In this document: positions 44,134 to 57,900 of the stretch, one piece after another
Numbering within the stretch: position 1 is the first letter of the stretch
Layout: every line of letters starts with the position of its first letter
Source: Theristus sp. LFF4_11
Taxonomy: Eukaryota > Nematoda > Chromadorea > Monhysterida > Xyalidae
Length of the DNA: 64,000 nucleotides
Assembly (NCBI GenBank): GCA_030248135.1
Contig: JASANC010004322.1
Location: 1-64,000, forward strand
Direction: 5' to 3'
Notes under the pieces: generated by a model
Told to the model about the DNA's origin: nothing
Database searches by the model: none
Seen by the model: only the letters and a program-made list of their open reading frames with translations
Made by a program: the position numbers and the translations under genes

Positions 44134-47100
44134 CCCACCACGATACCGGCAGAACGTTCGGTGTGCGTGTTTTAATCGCGTCGCGATTTTTCAATATCAT
44201 CGAATATTAGACGCAAAAACGTGTGCGCTGTTTGCGTTTTGTTTATCATTTCTCTGTCCGTCAAAATTGCGTTAATTTCATTTTATGAGACCAAAGTTGC
44301 GCCATTATTCATTGTGCATCGGACGGAAGTGCGTTGTTCGTTTAATGGTGTTTTTCTGTGATTGAAGGCTAATTTATCTGTCAGTTTGTGTCAAAGTTCA
44401 AGTTTCAAATTTCAAAACACGGCGTTTTTGACAGCTTTTTTTTGTTTCCTGTAGGGGTCAGCGATGCTCTTTGGAAGATCGTTCTGGTAACTGGAATGTT
44501 GCCTTTTTGTCTGATTCATTGCAGCTTTCTCACCACTTGATCTAGTCTGCCTACAGTGGCATGTGTCATGTTTTTTATTTTTAACTAAACTGAAATGTTT
44601 TACGCTTTTCGTTCTAATGTTATTGAATCGTGAAAGTTCAAGATGCGCGCCATTTAATTTCCAAAATGTCATACTTAGTGTTAGGAACCTTTAAAATAAA
44701 TTGTGATAATTTCGTTATGTTTGTGACGTTAAGTGCAATGTCATTAATTATGTCGAGCTAGCATCTCTTTCAAATTTCATGCCAACGTACAGTTGCGGAG
44801 CGGACGCAAAGAAGGTTGGATTCGCCGCCCAAGCCCGCTTTCTCTCTGTGATCAATTTCAGCTTTTCTAATTTATTTTGCAGTCTATTATGTTTTAAATA
44901 AATTCGCACGTTTAAATTATTGGATCTTGTTGGCAACTCAAAATTGACAAATTGATAGCGCAGAACTTAACACCATTACATGACCACCCGACGATGCACC
45001 TGTTTGCTGTTTGTTTGCATATTAAATGTTGCATCACATTTAATCGAATGTTGCATTTGCGTTCGCACTTCCCCAACCGATTCAAGTGTCGAAAAATTGA
45101 TTGGATTCGGTTTTTTCATTGCACAAAGACATTGTGGAATAACAACATTCTCTATTCTGATTTTCTCGTCTACACTCTATTTCATGTAACAAACGAAATC
45201 AACACCCGAAAAACACTGACTGCGTACCGCTTCTTATTGATTTTGGAATTCTCACGTCCACCATTCTTTGCCGTTGTTCGAAAAATCGACAATCAAAAAT
45301 TCAAATCAGCTTCATACGGTTGTCCACCAGTTCTTCCTTTCGCGAGTTTTTTCTGTCATTTATTTTTGAAGGTCCTTCGCTCGTTTTTCACAGCAAACGT
45401 CTTCACAAAATGTAAGTGAAAACTGTTGCAGCTTTCAAAAATGTACACATAATTTTACACACACGTTTGTTTCTAACCGTTTCGAAGTTGACTGTTTTCC
45501 ATTGTTTCATATGCATAGATGGACGGTATATTTTTAAGTTTTTAAGTTTTATTGTCCAGCACACCACCACCAGTTCCTTTGCGTGATTGACTGATTGAAA
45601 TTGAAATGTCAATTGTGCAAAATTACTGCTGAGCATTCATTTCTTCTGAAATGTGCACTACTGAAAAATGTGCACTGGCGAGGTGAAATAGAGACACGGT
45701 TACGCAGCGTGTTGGTGCGTTAATTTGTTTCAAGGAAAACTTTTAACAATTTTACCGCGCGTTGTCGGAATGTTAAAATATCAGATTGACCATTGTCAGT
45801 GTGATAACGACAGTGAAGATGCGGTAATCATGTTATGGTGGTTTTAATAATTTTCGTGTGGTAGGTGTCACGATATAGGCCAGATGTTAATGTTGATTTG
45901 CAATTAATCCATGATTTTAATGATCCATTTTAATCAATGGAGTTAAACCTTTCTGAATAATCGGTATTTATGCAACACCCCTTTCACCAAACAAATGCTT
46001 CACCACCAAACAGTGCCACAACGGCAGTAAAATACACCCGCGCAAAAGCACCCTGTGTGCGACTGACCAACTGAATTCTGTCCTTCTATTTGACCTGTTC
46101 CTCTGTGTCCTGAAGGAGGCTCAGTTCATTCGTACAAGCGAAAGTGCGGTTGACAGACCAGACCAGACACGTCAGCATGAAGCGGATGCTGAAATGAAAC
46201 TTCAATGACAATTAAAAGAATAGAAAACGTGTTTTAGCATATGGTTTTGCTGAACTGAAATGTGCAATTGTTATCCCCATCCCTAGATCAGCACACAGAC
46301 GAAAAAATCAAAATCAGGTCAAAGCAGACCATCTGTTGATGATGACATTGCAAGAAGTATCATTTTATTTTTGCCTTTGTTTTTTTCGATGTAATTGAAT
46401 TTATCGCTTGTTCTTGTAAACGCTTTTATTCCAAGAGTCGCATTCACGATTTCGTTCGCCCAAAAAAATCCACATTTGTCACAGTCGCGATTTTAGATCA
46501 TGGACATTTTTCTCCGTTTTTCTGTTCAATATTCGTTCGATTAGGGCCCATACTGGTGTCGTGTGACACGTACACGCTGTTAGTACTTGAACGTATGATT
46601 TATGTTTTTTTGCGGAAAAATATTTTGTGAAAAAACCGTTTTTTCTCTGAAACATGGCACATATTTGTGTGTGTTTAGAGACTTTATGTCTCCAGGCCTG
46701 TTCAAACAGATACCAGCAAAAATTGCCAAACACACTGGATCGGTTACAATAGTGTTGGTTTAAACTTGGAGTAGTAGGAGTGTTGTTTTTTAGTTCTCGT
46801 AATTTTGCTGAACTTTTAAGACATTTAAGGAGTTCATCACTCACACTGAAATGTTATTGCGTACCTTTTTGTGATTTCCTTTTTGTTCGGCTTGTTTTTT
46901 GTGATAATTTTGCAATAGGAACTTACTAGCTCAGAGAAACCCCAAACGACCGAACAAAAACAAATTTTTACGACTTTTGAACATTATAAATTTTAATCAG
47001 CATTATAAATGTGTGTACTTGGCTTGCCTGCTCGTGGCTTTCTGTGCTTTACCGTGCGTTTTCTGTGCGGAGGTGTTTCGTAGGTTTTTTGGTTCTTTTT

Positions 47101-47355
47101 CAAATTCATCGTAATTTTGAAGCGTAGTTTACTCAGGGGAACCCTGTAATGTTGTTTAAAACAAAAGTTTATTGTTTTTAAGAAACGAATTTAATTAAAT
47201 TTTGAATTCAGTGCTTGAAACAAAAATTGAATTGCGAAGTTCTCAGCGGTTCACTGTGTCCCGCAATTTAATCACCATGTTCTGTGTTTGAGTCACTCTT
47301 ATTAAGTTAATCACAATTACTTTCTGGTAGCAAGATTCATTGTTGTCCGGACAAA

Positions 47356-47380
47356 ATGTGTGTGTGTGTGTGTGTGTGTG
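47356..47380 (+). repeat. (GT)n microsatellite
   Basis: GTGTGTGTGTGTGTGTGTGT run of about 11-12 units. Confidence 0.9.
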
Positions 47381-47686
47381 TTCATTTCATTTGAACTTGT
47401 TTGGTTCACCCACGTGCGGTCAGATCATCAAAAGTCTCCTTGTGTTTATAAAGTACCGCTTAATATCTACAGTAATTTTTCTCTTTCTCGACACGATCTT
47501 GCAGCAACGATCGTGGCTGTGTGTCAATAAATGTTTTTATCCTGAGTCTTTTTCACTTATTAATCAGTTCCACAAAACTTTTTTTCAAAAAAAATCTAAG
47601 TCGTTTCAAAACTTTTGCGGCTGTGTTTTGACAACATCAAGAGTCAAAACAATACGGTAGTAGCACTAGCAGTACGGTACCGAGTG

Positions 47687-47753
47687 TAGGGTTGAAAAAA
47701 CAGGTATTTTCAAATCGCGGTAAAAAACCGGTATTTTTACCTTTTCAACCCTA
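47687..47753. mobile_element. 67-bp hAT-like micro-MITE, TSD ACCGAGTG
   Basis: Termini TAGGGTTGAAAA and TTTTCAACCCTA with perfect 8-bp duplication ACCGAGTG at 47679-47686 and 47754-47761. The interior is a near palindrome with two TTTTTAC/GTAAAAAACCGGT runs. Confidence 0.85.
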
Positions 47754-50664
47754 ACCGAGTGTACTTCAACCGGTACCTGTACCAGAACCGTAGAGTTTTG
47801 ACGCTCGACTGTGAAAAACACCGTACAACACAAAGATTTAACGAACCAGTACAATAATAACGCAATGTAAAGTTATTAAAATGTGCAATATTTGCAGCGT
47901 TTCTCCATGATTGTCAAACAAGTATGTGGTGCAAAGTGCATTGAATTATCGTTCGTATCATCACCATTTTTTTCTCCTGAATAAGGAGCCGAAGTTTTGA
48001 AAAAACTAGCCACTGCCGTTTTGTCTGTAACCAATTTGTCTGCTGTTTTGTGTCAGTTTTTTTACAATTTTTGTTTCATAACGTCATGTTTCACTGAATT
48101 CGATTCGTAGTCGCCAATGTTTTTCGGTGGCAAAAAAATTTAAGTCACCATGTGAAGCGTACATTTTGGTGAATTACATACTGTTTGATGTTGTTAGCAA
48201 TATTGAGTATAATTTGGCATAATGTACTGAAACGTTTTCTTTCGCTGAAAAGTTCAACTGTGAGAACTGAAACTGAAACCAATTTGCCACGGTTTTGTGG
48301 CACTGTATGTTCACATTGTGTGCATTATCATCCAAAAATGAAGCAGAAACGTGTTTTTTCATCATTGTCGTAATTTGTCTTACATTCGATCATACGGCTG
48401 ACTGAGTTTCGTGGCGAAGAAAAAAATGATCAAGTTGTTGAGTTTTCAGCGCTTCATGTTTTATTAGTTGACTGTCGGTTTTATTCAATTGTGGAATCGA
48501 GATTCGAATCAGTCATTTGACAACGACTGACTCGCTTGCATCAGCAGGCTTATTACAAACTGCAATCTGAACAACTTTTTGCCTCTCCTTTTTAAGACAG
48601 GAGAGATGCCTTGATGGATAGGTCATTGCAGCATTCAAAAAAATTGGGTTCATAAAAAACTACTGTCCAAAAAATTGGTTTTCATTCCGGTTTTGTTTCT
48701 TGAAAAAATAAAATGCCGGTTTAGCTTACAGATTTTCGATTCAGCTTAGAAATTTTGATAGTTGAAAAGAATTGGACGGTGGTATCGCATTATATATTCG
48801 CATAATAGCATTTTGCAAAACTCAAAACATAAACTGTGTCAAACTCAAATTTAACTTCGTTCTACTTAAAAACACTAATTTCCTCTGTATTTCTGAGTTC
48901 CGAAGGGCCAGTTATGGAAATTCGGTGCTGAGAAAATTGGGAAATAAAACGGTTTTAAAATTGAAATAAAACCTTTCTCGACAATATAAAAAAACGTTTT
49001 TTTACCATCCCTAATTCATGACATACCAAGTTTTCATCTTGGAAAACGTTTCAGATGAGATATGATATGGCGAAAGTTCAGAGTGCAAGAAGAAGAACAT
49101 GCAAACTGTGATAGATTGAATTGATAGTATTTCCAGACGTCGCTTACGTAATATAAGAAAAGTGATGACGTTTCGTTGTTGCTTGAGAATAATAGGTTTT
49201 TGCACACAGTTTGCTCATTCAGCTTCAGTTGTTGATCCAACCAACCACGCTATTGATCGTCGTCATTGGTAGACTTTGGTTGTCGTGGGTTTTGTTGTTT
49301 GGGAAATCGTTCACTTTATCATTGACGTGCTAAAGCTTTCAGAAAAGCAGGTGTTTCAACGTATTTTCTTGTACACAACAAGCGTTGCTTTTTTTGCTGA
49401 AACTTTTTGTTGATATGCTGTTTTTTATGTTGATCATTCCACTATTACGCTCTATTATCTATCTATCATAATAATATTTATGTTCCAGTTTAGTGTTGCT
49501 TTGTTGTTAACGCATATTTGAAAATATTTCTCGTTAACGTCGTTAAACGGTTGGGCTTTTTTCTAGTGCTGATATGTTTAAAATAAGTTAGGTGGTGTGT
49601 TTCAGGACACTCGAGTAGAACGCACGAACACTTTTTTTCTGGGGACCGGTTGTTGTTTTTTTTTTGCGCCCGTTCAAATTTCTGAAAACACGGCACTCTT
49701 TTTCTATTGTGTTTGATGCACAATAAATTTTCAATGCATTTTCTTGAATTGTTCGCAAGCGCAGATTATTATACCATTACTGTTGGAAAGAACGCCGATT
49801 TTGCAGTCGTTTTTCTTCGCCAAACTGTTATCGTCTGTCTAATCAATCAAAGAAGTCGCTGTAAAATTATGTGAAGACCAAATACGCTTGAAGAAAGAAA
49901 CTTCAATGGGGCTCGGTGCACTTCTGACCATTTTTTTACATTCGCATGTGTCGGATGGTTCGTTTTTCTTGTCAAGTCGGTTGTGGTTCACTCAAACATT
50001 TTTTTTTGCTGACTAGCAATTGAGCAATTTTTCAAGCGACTGGGACTGTTCTTTTTGAAACGACATTTCATCGTGATTCGTGCGTAACGTTCTGGTTCGA
50101 AGTTTTCTCTTTGTCTGAAGACACTACACACTGTTGAGACAGAAACAAACACACAGGCACACACACGTCGATAACACACCTCGGTAGCTGTCGTGTTATA
50201 TGTGCCTGTGCGTTTGTATTATTTCTGACGCTGTGCAACATTACAGTGTCGCCACAACAGAATGCATTGTCTTCGAAAGACCAGGAGTTCACCAGTGTGT
50301 TGCTTCGTGCTTGTTTTTTTTTGGCCAGATCGAAACACAGGCATGATGTTCTCTTCCTCGCGAGTTTTCCACTTTGCAAGCAACCAGTAAACTCTCATCT
50401 CAGCTGCTGCGAATGTTCGAAACGATTTATTTCAGCGTGCATACCACACGCACAGACCTGTTGCATTTTGAAGTGCAGTGGTGTTAGATTCGGTGTGTGG
50501 TGTGGTAACGTTCGTTCGCCCACCCTTTGGTGGTGGTGTCGCGTGCCCGCGTGCGTGACCCAATTTGACGCTGTCTGCTCTCTCTTTATCGTTCGTTCAT
50601 TCTTTCTATTTCTCTCTCTCACTGGTTTTTGAATGTTCGCAACTCGCGAGCCGAAAATGTTTTC

Positions 50665-50695
50665 AGTTGTTGTTGTTGTTGTTGTTATTGTTGTT

Positions 50696-50729
<34 letters not shown>

Positions 50730-50730
50730 G
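50665..50730 (+). repeat. (GTT)n followed by (GT)n microsatellite
   Basis: GTTGTTGTTGTTGTTG followed by GTGTGTGTGTGTGTGTGTGT. A poly-V/C frame here is an artefact. Confidence 0.9.
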
Positions 50731-51716
50731 TAAATTATTCGTAAATCATTGTTGTTGTCATCGTTGTTTGTGTGTGTTTTCTGTGTTCTTCATGATGGAG
50801 TCGTTTTTTTCTTCTTCTGCGGCTCTCATTTCGTTTCGCTCATTCATTTCATTTTGTTCATTCATTCAACACCAACAATACGGCGAAAATTTATTCTTGT
50901 CAACTTTATATAATTATTATAACGACACCAACATGCTGTTTTTTGCTCGCGATCACATTTGTTTCTGTGTTCGTGTTTCTCATGCGCGCGCGTGTGTGCG
51001 TGTTTCTGTTGTGTGACCGCCTCTGGCTTGTTGGGATTGCTTTTTTTGCTGGGTCTGACAGTGGCTGAATGTCGAAAAATATTCGCGCAGCGCCACGAAG
51101 TTGTTTGTTGAGTTTTTCTTCAATATTTGTTCGATAATTTGCTCTCGTTTATTCGTATTTTACTTTTTAATCTGTGATGATTTTACTCCATTTTATTATT
51201 GTCTCTGTGAGTTTTTCTTTTCTGTTCTGGTGGTGATTGGCCAGTGAAAGTTCCCTGTTTGATCAGAATATAGCGCGGTTTTTCCCTTCTACTCCATCGG
51301 TTCCAGAAGGCCGTATCCAAAGGTTTCTATTCGCTGATTTTGTGACGTTTCATTGTTGTTGTTGTTTTTTTTGTTGCTGGTCCAACAGATTTTTATTTTT
51401 TATTTTTTGATTTGTTCACACAAACTTTTCAGCAAAAAACGGGCTGGCGCAAGGTTTTCGAAAACTCTGGCTGTTTACTAGAGTTCATGTGATTTTCTCT
51501 CGTTTTCATCACGTAATGTAGACATTTTTCTCTTATCATATGCCTCAAATAGCAAAGAGCGCCATGTTTTTCACCGTTTTTTTATTCTGTCGCGATCAAC
51601 AGACCGATCTTTCAAAGTTGTTTGTCCATGTTTGTTTTCGATCAGATTTTTTCGCGATTTTTACTTTTTGTCTCTGTCTGTTTGAAATTCGAATCGGCAT
51701 TTTGGCGTTTGGAATG

Positions 51717-51870
51717 CAGTCGGACTTTAAATTATATGCAATCAGCTGATTGGCTGGTGATCGATCACGTGATGCTTGCTTTCTGTGCAGAACAGACTCC
51801 ACCTCCACAACAATGCCTGCGCAGAAAGCATGCATCACGTCCTGATTGCCTATAATGTAGAGTTCAACTG
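51717..51870. mobile_element. CAGTC-TIR MITE about 100 bp upstream of the first exon of the 52-kb gene
   Basis: CAGTCGGACTTTAAATTAT ... AGAGTTCAACTG, with inner CAATCAGCTGATTGGCTGG and a GATCACGTGATG E-box palindrome. Same family as 17019-17188. Confidence 0.75.
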
Positions 51871-51974
51871 TAGTTCTCTCTCGTTCTCGCTAATTATTCT
51901 GCTCCAAGTTTCACGATTTCGCTTTGTTGTTCAACAGAATATAAAAGAATAAAATAATCGAATTTCAGCTCCAT

Positions 51975-54900
51975 ATGGACGTGGATGTAAAAACCAAACG
52001 GGTAGTGAACTATCATAACCAACAACAACAACAACGCACGGAGCACAAACAACAACAACAACAACACCAAGACGACGAAAACCACAAAAATTCCGGACGT
52101 GACGTGAAAAATAAGAAAAAGGACAAAATTGAGCTGGACAAGCAGCCGAATAAGCAATCCAAATTGGCAAACTCGGAGCATCGGCGTAAAGAAAGGTCAA
52201 ACGTCGATGGCGAAAGCTCAGCTCAGCAGCAAGGTGACAATGCCTCGGAGTCGGTAGCGGCGGCGGACTCCGTTGGTGGCACGGCAGCCGTGGTGAGCCG
52301 ATTGTTGGTTTCTGTTTGTTGGCATTTTTACTGTTACTGATAACATATCAATGCAATCCCTCGTCTTCGATTCGCATGCATTGAGCTGGGCGCTTCGGTT
52401 GATTTGCTAGGTCGTATAGCATGTTTGCTTGAAGCTGTCACTTTTTCCGCAGAATAGAGAAGTGGTGAAACGATGGAACGGGTTCGGTGTTGCAAGAAAA
52501 CGCATTTCACCACAAGACGGGTGTTTTGATTTCAACCACGCCCGATTACTTTCGTTTATCAACTTTAATTCAAAGTTTCGCGCACTCCGTTTTCTCCAAA
52601 AAAGTGACAAGCGTTAGACGAACACAGCATACCGTTGTTGTAATGCAGCCAATCAGCGTGCCGCATTCAAACTGTTCAATGCTGAAGCTGATGGTGTGAC
52701 ATCCTAACTTCACCACTTGCATGTGATTTCCCTTCCGTTAGGAGAAGCCGAGCAGGTTGTTTACTGCTTGTTTTTGTTGTGCTTCATCACAATCTTCAGC
52801 CGTACTACACAATTCACTCTTGGCAGCAATGTTCTGTCGGCGACGTGACGTGTCGCAAGCATAATAAAGGCCACGGGGAAGTATTGGTGTTGGAATTGAC
52901 GCTCAAAAACGTTGTGTGTATTCCGGAGCTCTAAAATTCTAGTGCTGCTGCACCGTTGATTGGCTGCTGGATTATTGGATTATATCTTGACCAATCAACG
53001 TGCTTGAGTTCAAAAGGTGTATGCTGCAATCAGTACGCAAGTCGTGCGTGCAGAAAGCTTGAATCTGGCACGCTTAGTGGTTGCTAGTTAAGGAGCATTC
53101 ATGAAGCAGGATTAAGTGACTGCGTAGCTATGTTTTAACAGCAGCGCGTCACTAAATACTGCTTCATGAATGCACCTTTAGTGCTGGTAGGACCAATCAG
53201 TGATCAAAGTAGACAGTCGATTCTTATTGCAATGTTCAATTGCGACTGTTGTACCATGATACGAGATGCTTCAGATAATTTCATTTTTATTTTCAATTAC
53301 GTCAATCAACCCCGCAGACTTTGTTTAACGCAGCCTGCCTATCAGTTTGCAAACTTTGAGCAAAATTCGCAAGAAAAGAAAAATTTCAATTTCCGAAACG
53401 AATACCGAAACGCTGTGAACGTGCAATCGCTAACGTTCTGTTTCTGGTAGGGGAGTCGCGTGATACCGAAATTCGCACAACTTTCTTTTCATCCAATACC
53501 CGAAAACAAAAAAAAATATAAACAACAAAAACATTAAACAAAATTTCTCTCCTGTTGTTGCTTGCTGCCTTTTGAACGGTTTATACAGTGGTGATAAATG
53601 ATAAAAACGTTTTATGCTGATTTTTATGAACCATACCAATGCTGCATTATGTATGTTCTCAAGGACATCACCAGGGTTTATGGCGAAAAAAGCCCGTCGT
53701 TTTACCGAAAATGTAGTTGCGAAATGTTGACAATGATTTTTTCGGTGTCTTGTTCTTGTTAACTAACTGTCTTCCTGCCATATTACTGATGTTTTTGTTG
53801 TATGTAAGTGCGGTTTTTGATTGAAAGTTTTTGGTTTAAGACTGTACGCTGTCAGCGTACAAACCTTTCATTTGCAGCGTGCTGATTGGTTGGATTGTAA
53901 TTTTGAATGGCTTTGATTAGTATAACGGAGCATTTTTTTCTTTTGTCTGCGACTTGTCAATCACTTAGTGCTAGTAGGTTGCGGTTCACAGTGACCAGAA
54001 ACTTTACAGAAGAACTTCTCATCAAGCATTTTCAAATCTTCGTTTCCGAAAGAACGTCACACGTCCCAAGTGCAATTTTCTTTGCCTTCAGGCAATAAAT
54101 CCTGTCTCTCTTGTTTCAAGTTTTTCACACTGTTCGTGTGTGTGTGTCAACACCGAATTCCTGTTCTCATGTTCGCCGGAAAAGCAGCAATGCGAGCGTA
54201 CAATTAATTTATTTGATTTTTTTCCGAATTTTACCGTTTTTCTCAGGCCGAAATGGACGTCGAGTGTCGCCCGAAAACGCCGGAAGCGACGACGGCGGCG
54301 CCGACATCGATCCGCTCACATTTGAAGTCGCTCTTCGGCTCGTTCGAGTCCGTCGCGCCGCTGCTCAGTCACTACAATGCTCGCGGTCAAGTGATCGGTT
54401 GGTGTGTCTCTGTGTGTTTTTTTGGTTTCGTTTTGCTAATTATTTCCGTTCGTTCTGTTGATTTCGTTCTCTCGAGCGTCTTCTTTCTCGGAGCAATTTT
54501 TAACGAACGAACGAACGGTGATTTTTGGCGGTGTTTTTTTTTAAACTGGGGCTAATCCAGCAAAGCGTACAGAACGCGCTGTCCACTAGGGCGCCCATCG
54601 AGTTTTCTCTGTCATAGTGTTTTAGAATGCTTTTTTGTCACAGTTGTTGTTGTTTAATGCCGCTATCTCGCCACGTCAAAACTTCGCCCCGTGCTTGGCT
54701 GTTCGACAGTAATCTCTCGACACGACATTTTCTAATAAAGGCTTTTGAGTGAAGCCATCGAGTACTCATTACAATAATACATTGCTGCCAGATGCATGCG
54801 GTGTGGATTGTGTTGCGCAACAAAATTGCAGCTGTAAGAACTCAATAAAAAAGAGTTGCGGCGCAACAAAGTTCAATAGCAGGTGCCCATAATACGGCTT

Positions 54901-57900
54901 CGCAATATTTGAAATCTCCGTTCAAGACAATCACATTTGTTCAACGTAACCATTATCTTGATACAAGGTAACGGGTTCGACAAAACAGCGGCATATTTGC
55001 CTTGTGAATACCACGGGAAAGTTAGGATGGCGGTGGGGACGTTATAACATGATAGTCTCAGTAAAGCGTCTGCGAACGTATGTTACACCAATTGAGCGTT
55101 GGTAGTTTAGTTTGTCCGTTCACTTGAGAATGACAATGATAATAAACAATAGTGAAGTGACAAAACAACCAATGATACAAATCCAAGAACGAAAAAAACG
55201 AAAAACAAAGCTCAAAACGCTTTGCAGGAATCAGCAAGAACGCTCAGCGAGCCACCGGAGACGTCGGCCTGGCCGTGCCGGCCTCCCCTGTGACGCCGTC
55301 GCGTCCGCAGTTCAGCTATCGACCGTTGGCTTCTTCGTCCGGTGGGGCCACTGTTGAAACGGTTTGGATGGGCGTGGATTTATTGATTTAATTTTTATGT
55401 GGTGTGTCCTCTGTCTGTCTGTCAGATTAGTTGTATGGTACGCATCAACCATTCAATTGGGTGGCTGCAGTTTTGAATTTTGCGTCCAAAACGAGACACA
55501 TAACGAAACGTGAACAAGCCACGTGGAATTTCGTAAACCTAACCTTGGAAACCTTATTTCAAAAATGCATGTTATTTGGAATGAATGGCTTGGAGTGGCT
55601 CAACTGAACAAAATCGGTCGCCTGACTATCAAGGAGAGATGCGTGTTTTCCATTGTCTTGCCTTGTAAGCCTTGTAAAGTCATGTAGCGTTTCCATTCCA
55701 AACAATCTCTGCTCCGCACGCAGCGTTGGAACAAGAAGTTTCAGCTGTCCACCACAAACGAACGATCTTCTTTCCACCGCCGCAGAAACGCGACGACTCA
55801 CCGCAGCGACCGGCGACCGCGACCGCAAAACGGGCTACAACGGATAGCGGGCCATCCCGTCAGCGCCGCGATTCGACGAGCGCAAAAACGGCCACCCATC
55901 ACGGCGGCGACGCTTCGGTGCAGCACAAGTCGGCGAAAAAATCCGGCGCTTCCGCGCATCCGAAGTCGGCCGTTGCTGTCGGCGAGAAAGCGCGCAAGGA
56001 GCACGGGGCGCAGCGGACCGCGTCGCCGTTGCTCGGGCAGACGGGTCGAAAAGCGCACAGCGGCCGCATCAGGGCACCGTTGAAGATCGACGTGCGCGCG
56101 TCGACGACGACCACGCAAGCGGATGTGAGCGGTTCTTTTTTGTTGTTGTTGTTGTTGAGATTTTTAGGCCAGGGCTAACCCAGAGAAGCGTACAGAAAGC
56201 CATTGAGTAGGGCGCCCATCGAGTTTTCTATGTCATTAAGTGCCTATATACAGGGTGAACCAAAAAAAAGGTTCCAATTCTAAAATGCTCTCACTGGCGT
56301 GTGCTGAGGTGTTTAGAGCTGAAAATTGGAACACTATTAGAAAACAGTTGGAGGTTTTTCTGACTATTTTTTTTTCACGGTATGTTGCCCCTATCACTCA
56401 CTACAGCAGAATATCTGAAAAACATGAAAAATCGACAAATGTGGTGAAATAAAGAGGGTTGATTTAGCTGAAACAAGAACCTCATGGCTTAAAACTTGGA
56501 ACACTGTTAGAACACTTTGAGAATTTTTTGTGATCAAATTTTGCTTGGTTTACTCGTTTCTGTTCATTTTTTTACAGTGCAATTTTCAAAAAACAGCGAT
56601 TTTTGACGAAAAACAACGTTCATTCATAATCTCACTGTTTATCATTGCTCATAAACGGACTTCCGAACTAATGTATCGCCATGCGGGGCAAAATTGAATT
56701 TTGTACAAATTGCCGAACCACTATGGAAAAGTTATTCGCATGTTTCGACCAATTGGCACACCAGACTCGCTTCTCTGCCGTCCACTTAACCATGATGGCA
56801 GCAACGACTGAAAATGGAATTGCATCTTTCACTGCAGAAAATAACCAGTCTGCTATGGTGAAAAATATTGTATCAGAGTGGCAAATTGTGTGAATTAAAA
56901 AAAGAAAAACAGTTTGCACCTGGAAAGATAAATTCGCATCTGTTCTGGGCAGAACCGCTCACGCACGCTCAGACTCGAAGTGAAACATCAGGTTGATCAA
57001 TGACTGTTTAAATGCCATTCAGCATTCGGCATTTCCAAGCTACTGTGTGTGCATATTGTTTTTTCATCTTTTTTTGAGTTGTGAACACTCAGGTTGTCAC
57101 CAACGTTCATCATTTAGTCTTTGTGACAGCTAAATTAACCCTCTGCATTTCACCACATTTGTCGATTTTTCATGTTTTTCAGATATTCTGCTGTAGTGAG
57201 TGATAGGGGCAACATACCGTGAAAAAAAATAGTCAGAAAAACCTCCAACTGTTTTCTAATAGTGTTCCAATTTTCAGCTCTAAACACCTCAGCACACGCC
57301 AGTGAGAGCATTTTAGGATTGGAACCTTTTTTTTGGTTCACCCTGTACACCCTTCGGCGGGACTCGATCCCCCGAGTGCACAGACTGTAGTCTAACGCAT
57401 TACCACCAGGCCACGAGGGTGACAATTCTTTTGCTGTTTGGGCGTTATCTTCGTGCCGCTTTGATGGATTTGGTTTTGATGTTCTGTTTTGTTGGAAAGC
57501 AGCCGGTTGATTTTGGTTTGATTTCGTATTTTGTCGTGAAAGAGAGGAGACACACTGGAATGTAATAGTGAACGTTCGAAGCGTACTGACTAAAGTTCTT
57601 GTCGGAATAGACAGTGCCTTGCTTCGCCGTGTTCTCGACGCATTTGCGCAGTGCACGAACAAACACGCTGGCACAGGCAGCTCATGTCTGCCGGTGTGCT
57701 TGTAATATTGTGATTTGTGATTGGTCAACACGTAATGAAAACAAAATGTGGTATGCAGACAAGTACTTCGATATATATACCTTCGTGGTACTCAGCGAGA
57801 TGATAATGTTCAGTGTTGGATAGCTTTCTTGTGATTGGTTGTAGCGTGCTGATTGGTTGGTTGGTTGGCACGTTTTTTGTTAAAGTGGTCATGTCGAAAT

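Larger units (their letters stand above)
42730..51716. other. 9-kb T/G-rich plus strand without a supported exon
   Basis: The plus strand is rich in T and TTG/GT runs. The longest open frame (44952-45419) has no family resemblance, although a GTAAGTG donor follows at 45413. Two hAT-like MITEs (43761, 47687) are the only clear features. It may be 5' intron or promoter DNA of the 52-kb gene. Confidence 0.5.

Noticed and set aside
44952..45419. 155-codon frame followed by a good donor
   Set aside because: No recognisable family, T-rich composition, another long frame overlaps it, and no phase-linked neighbour exon was found.
46479..46844. 121-codon minus-strand frame
   Set aside because: No family resemblance, opposite to the likely local transcription and no splice or 3'-end context.
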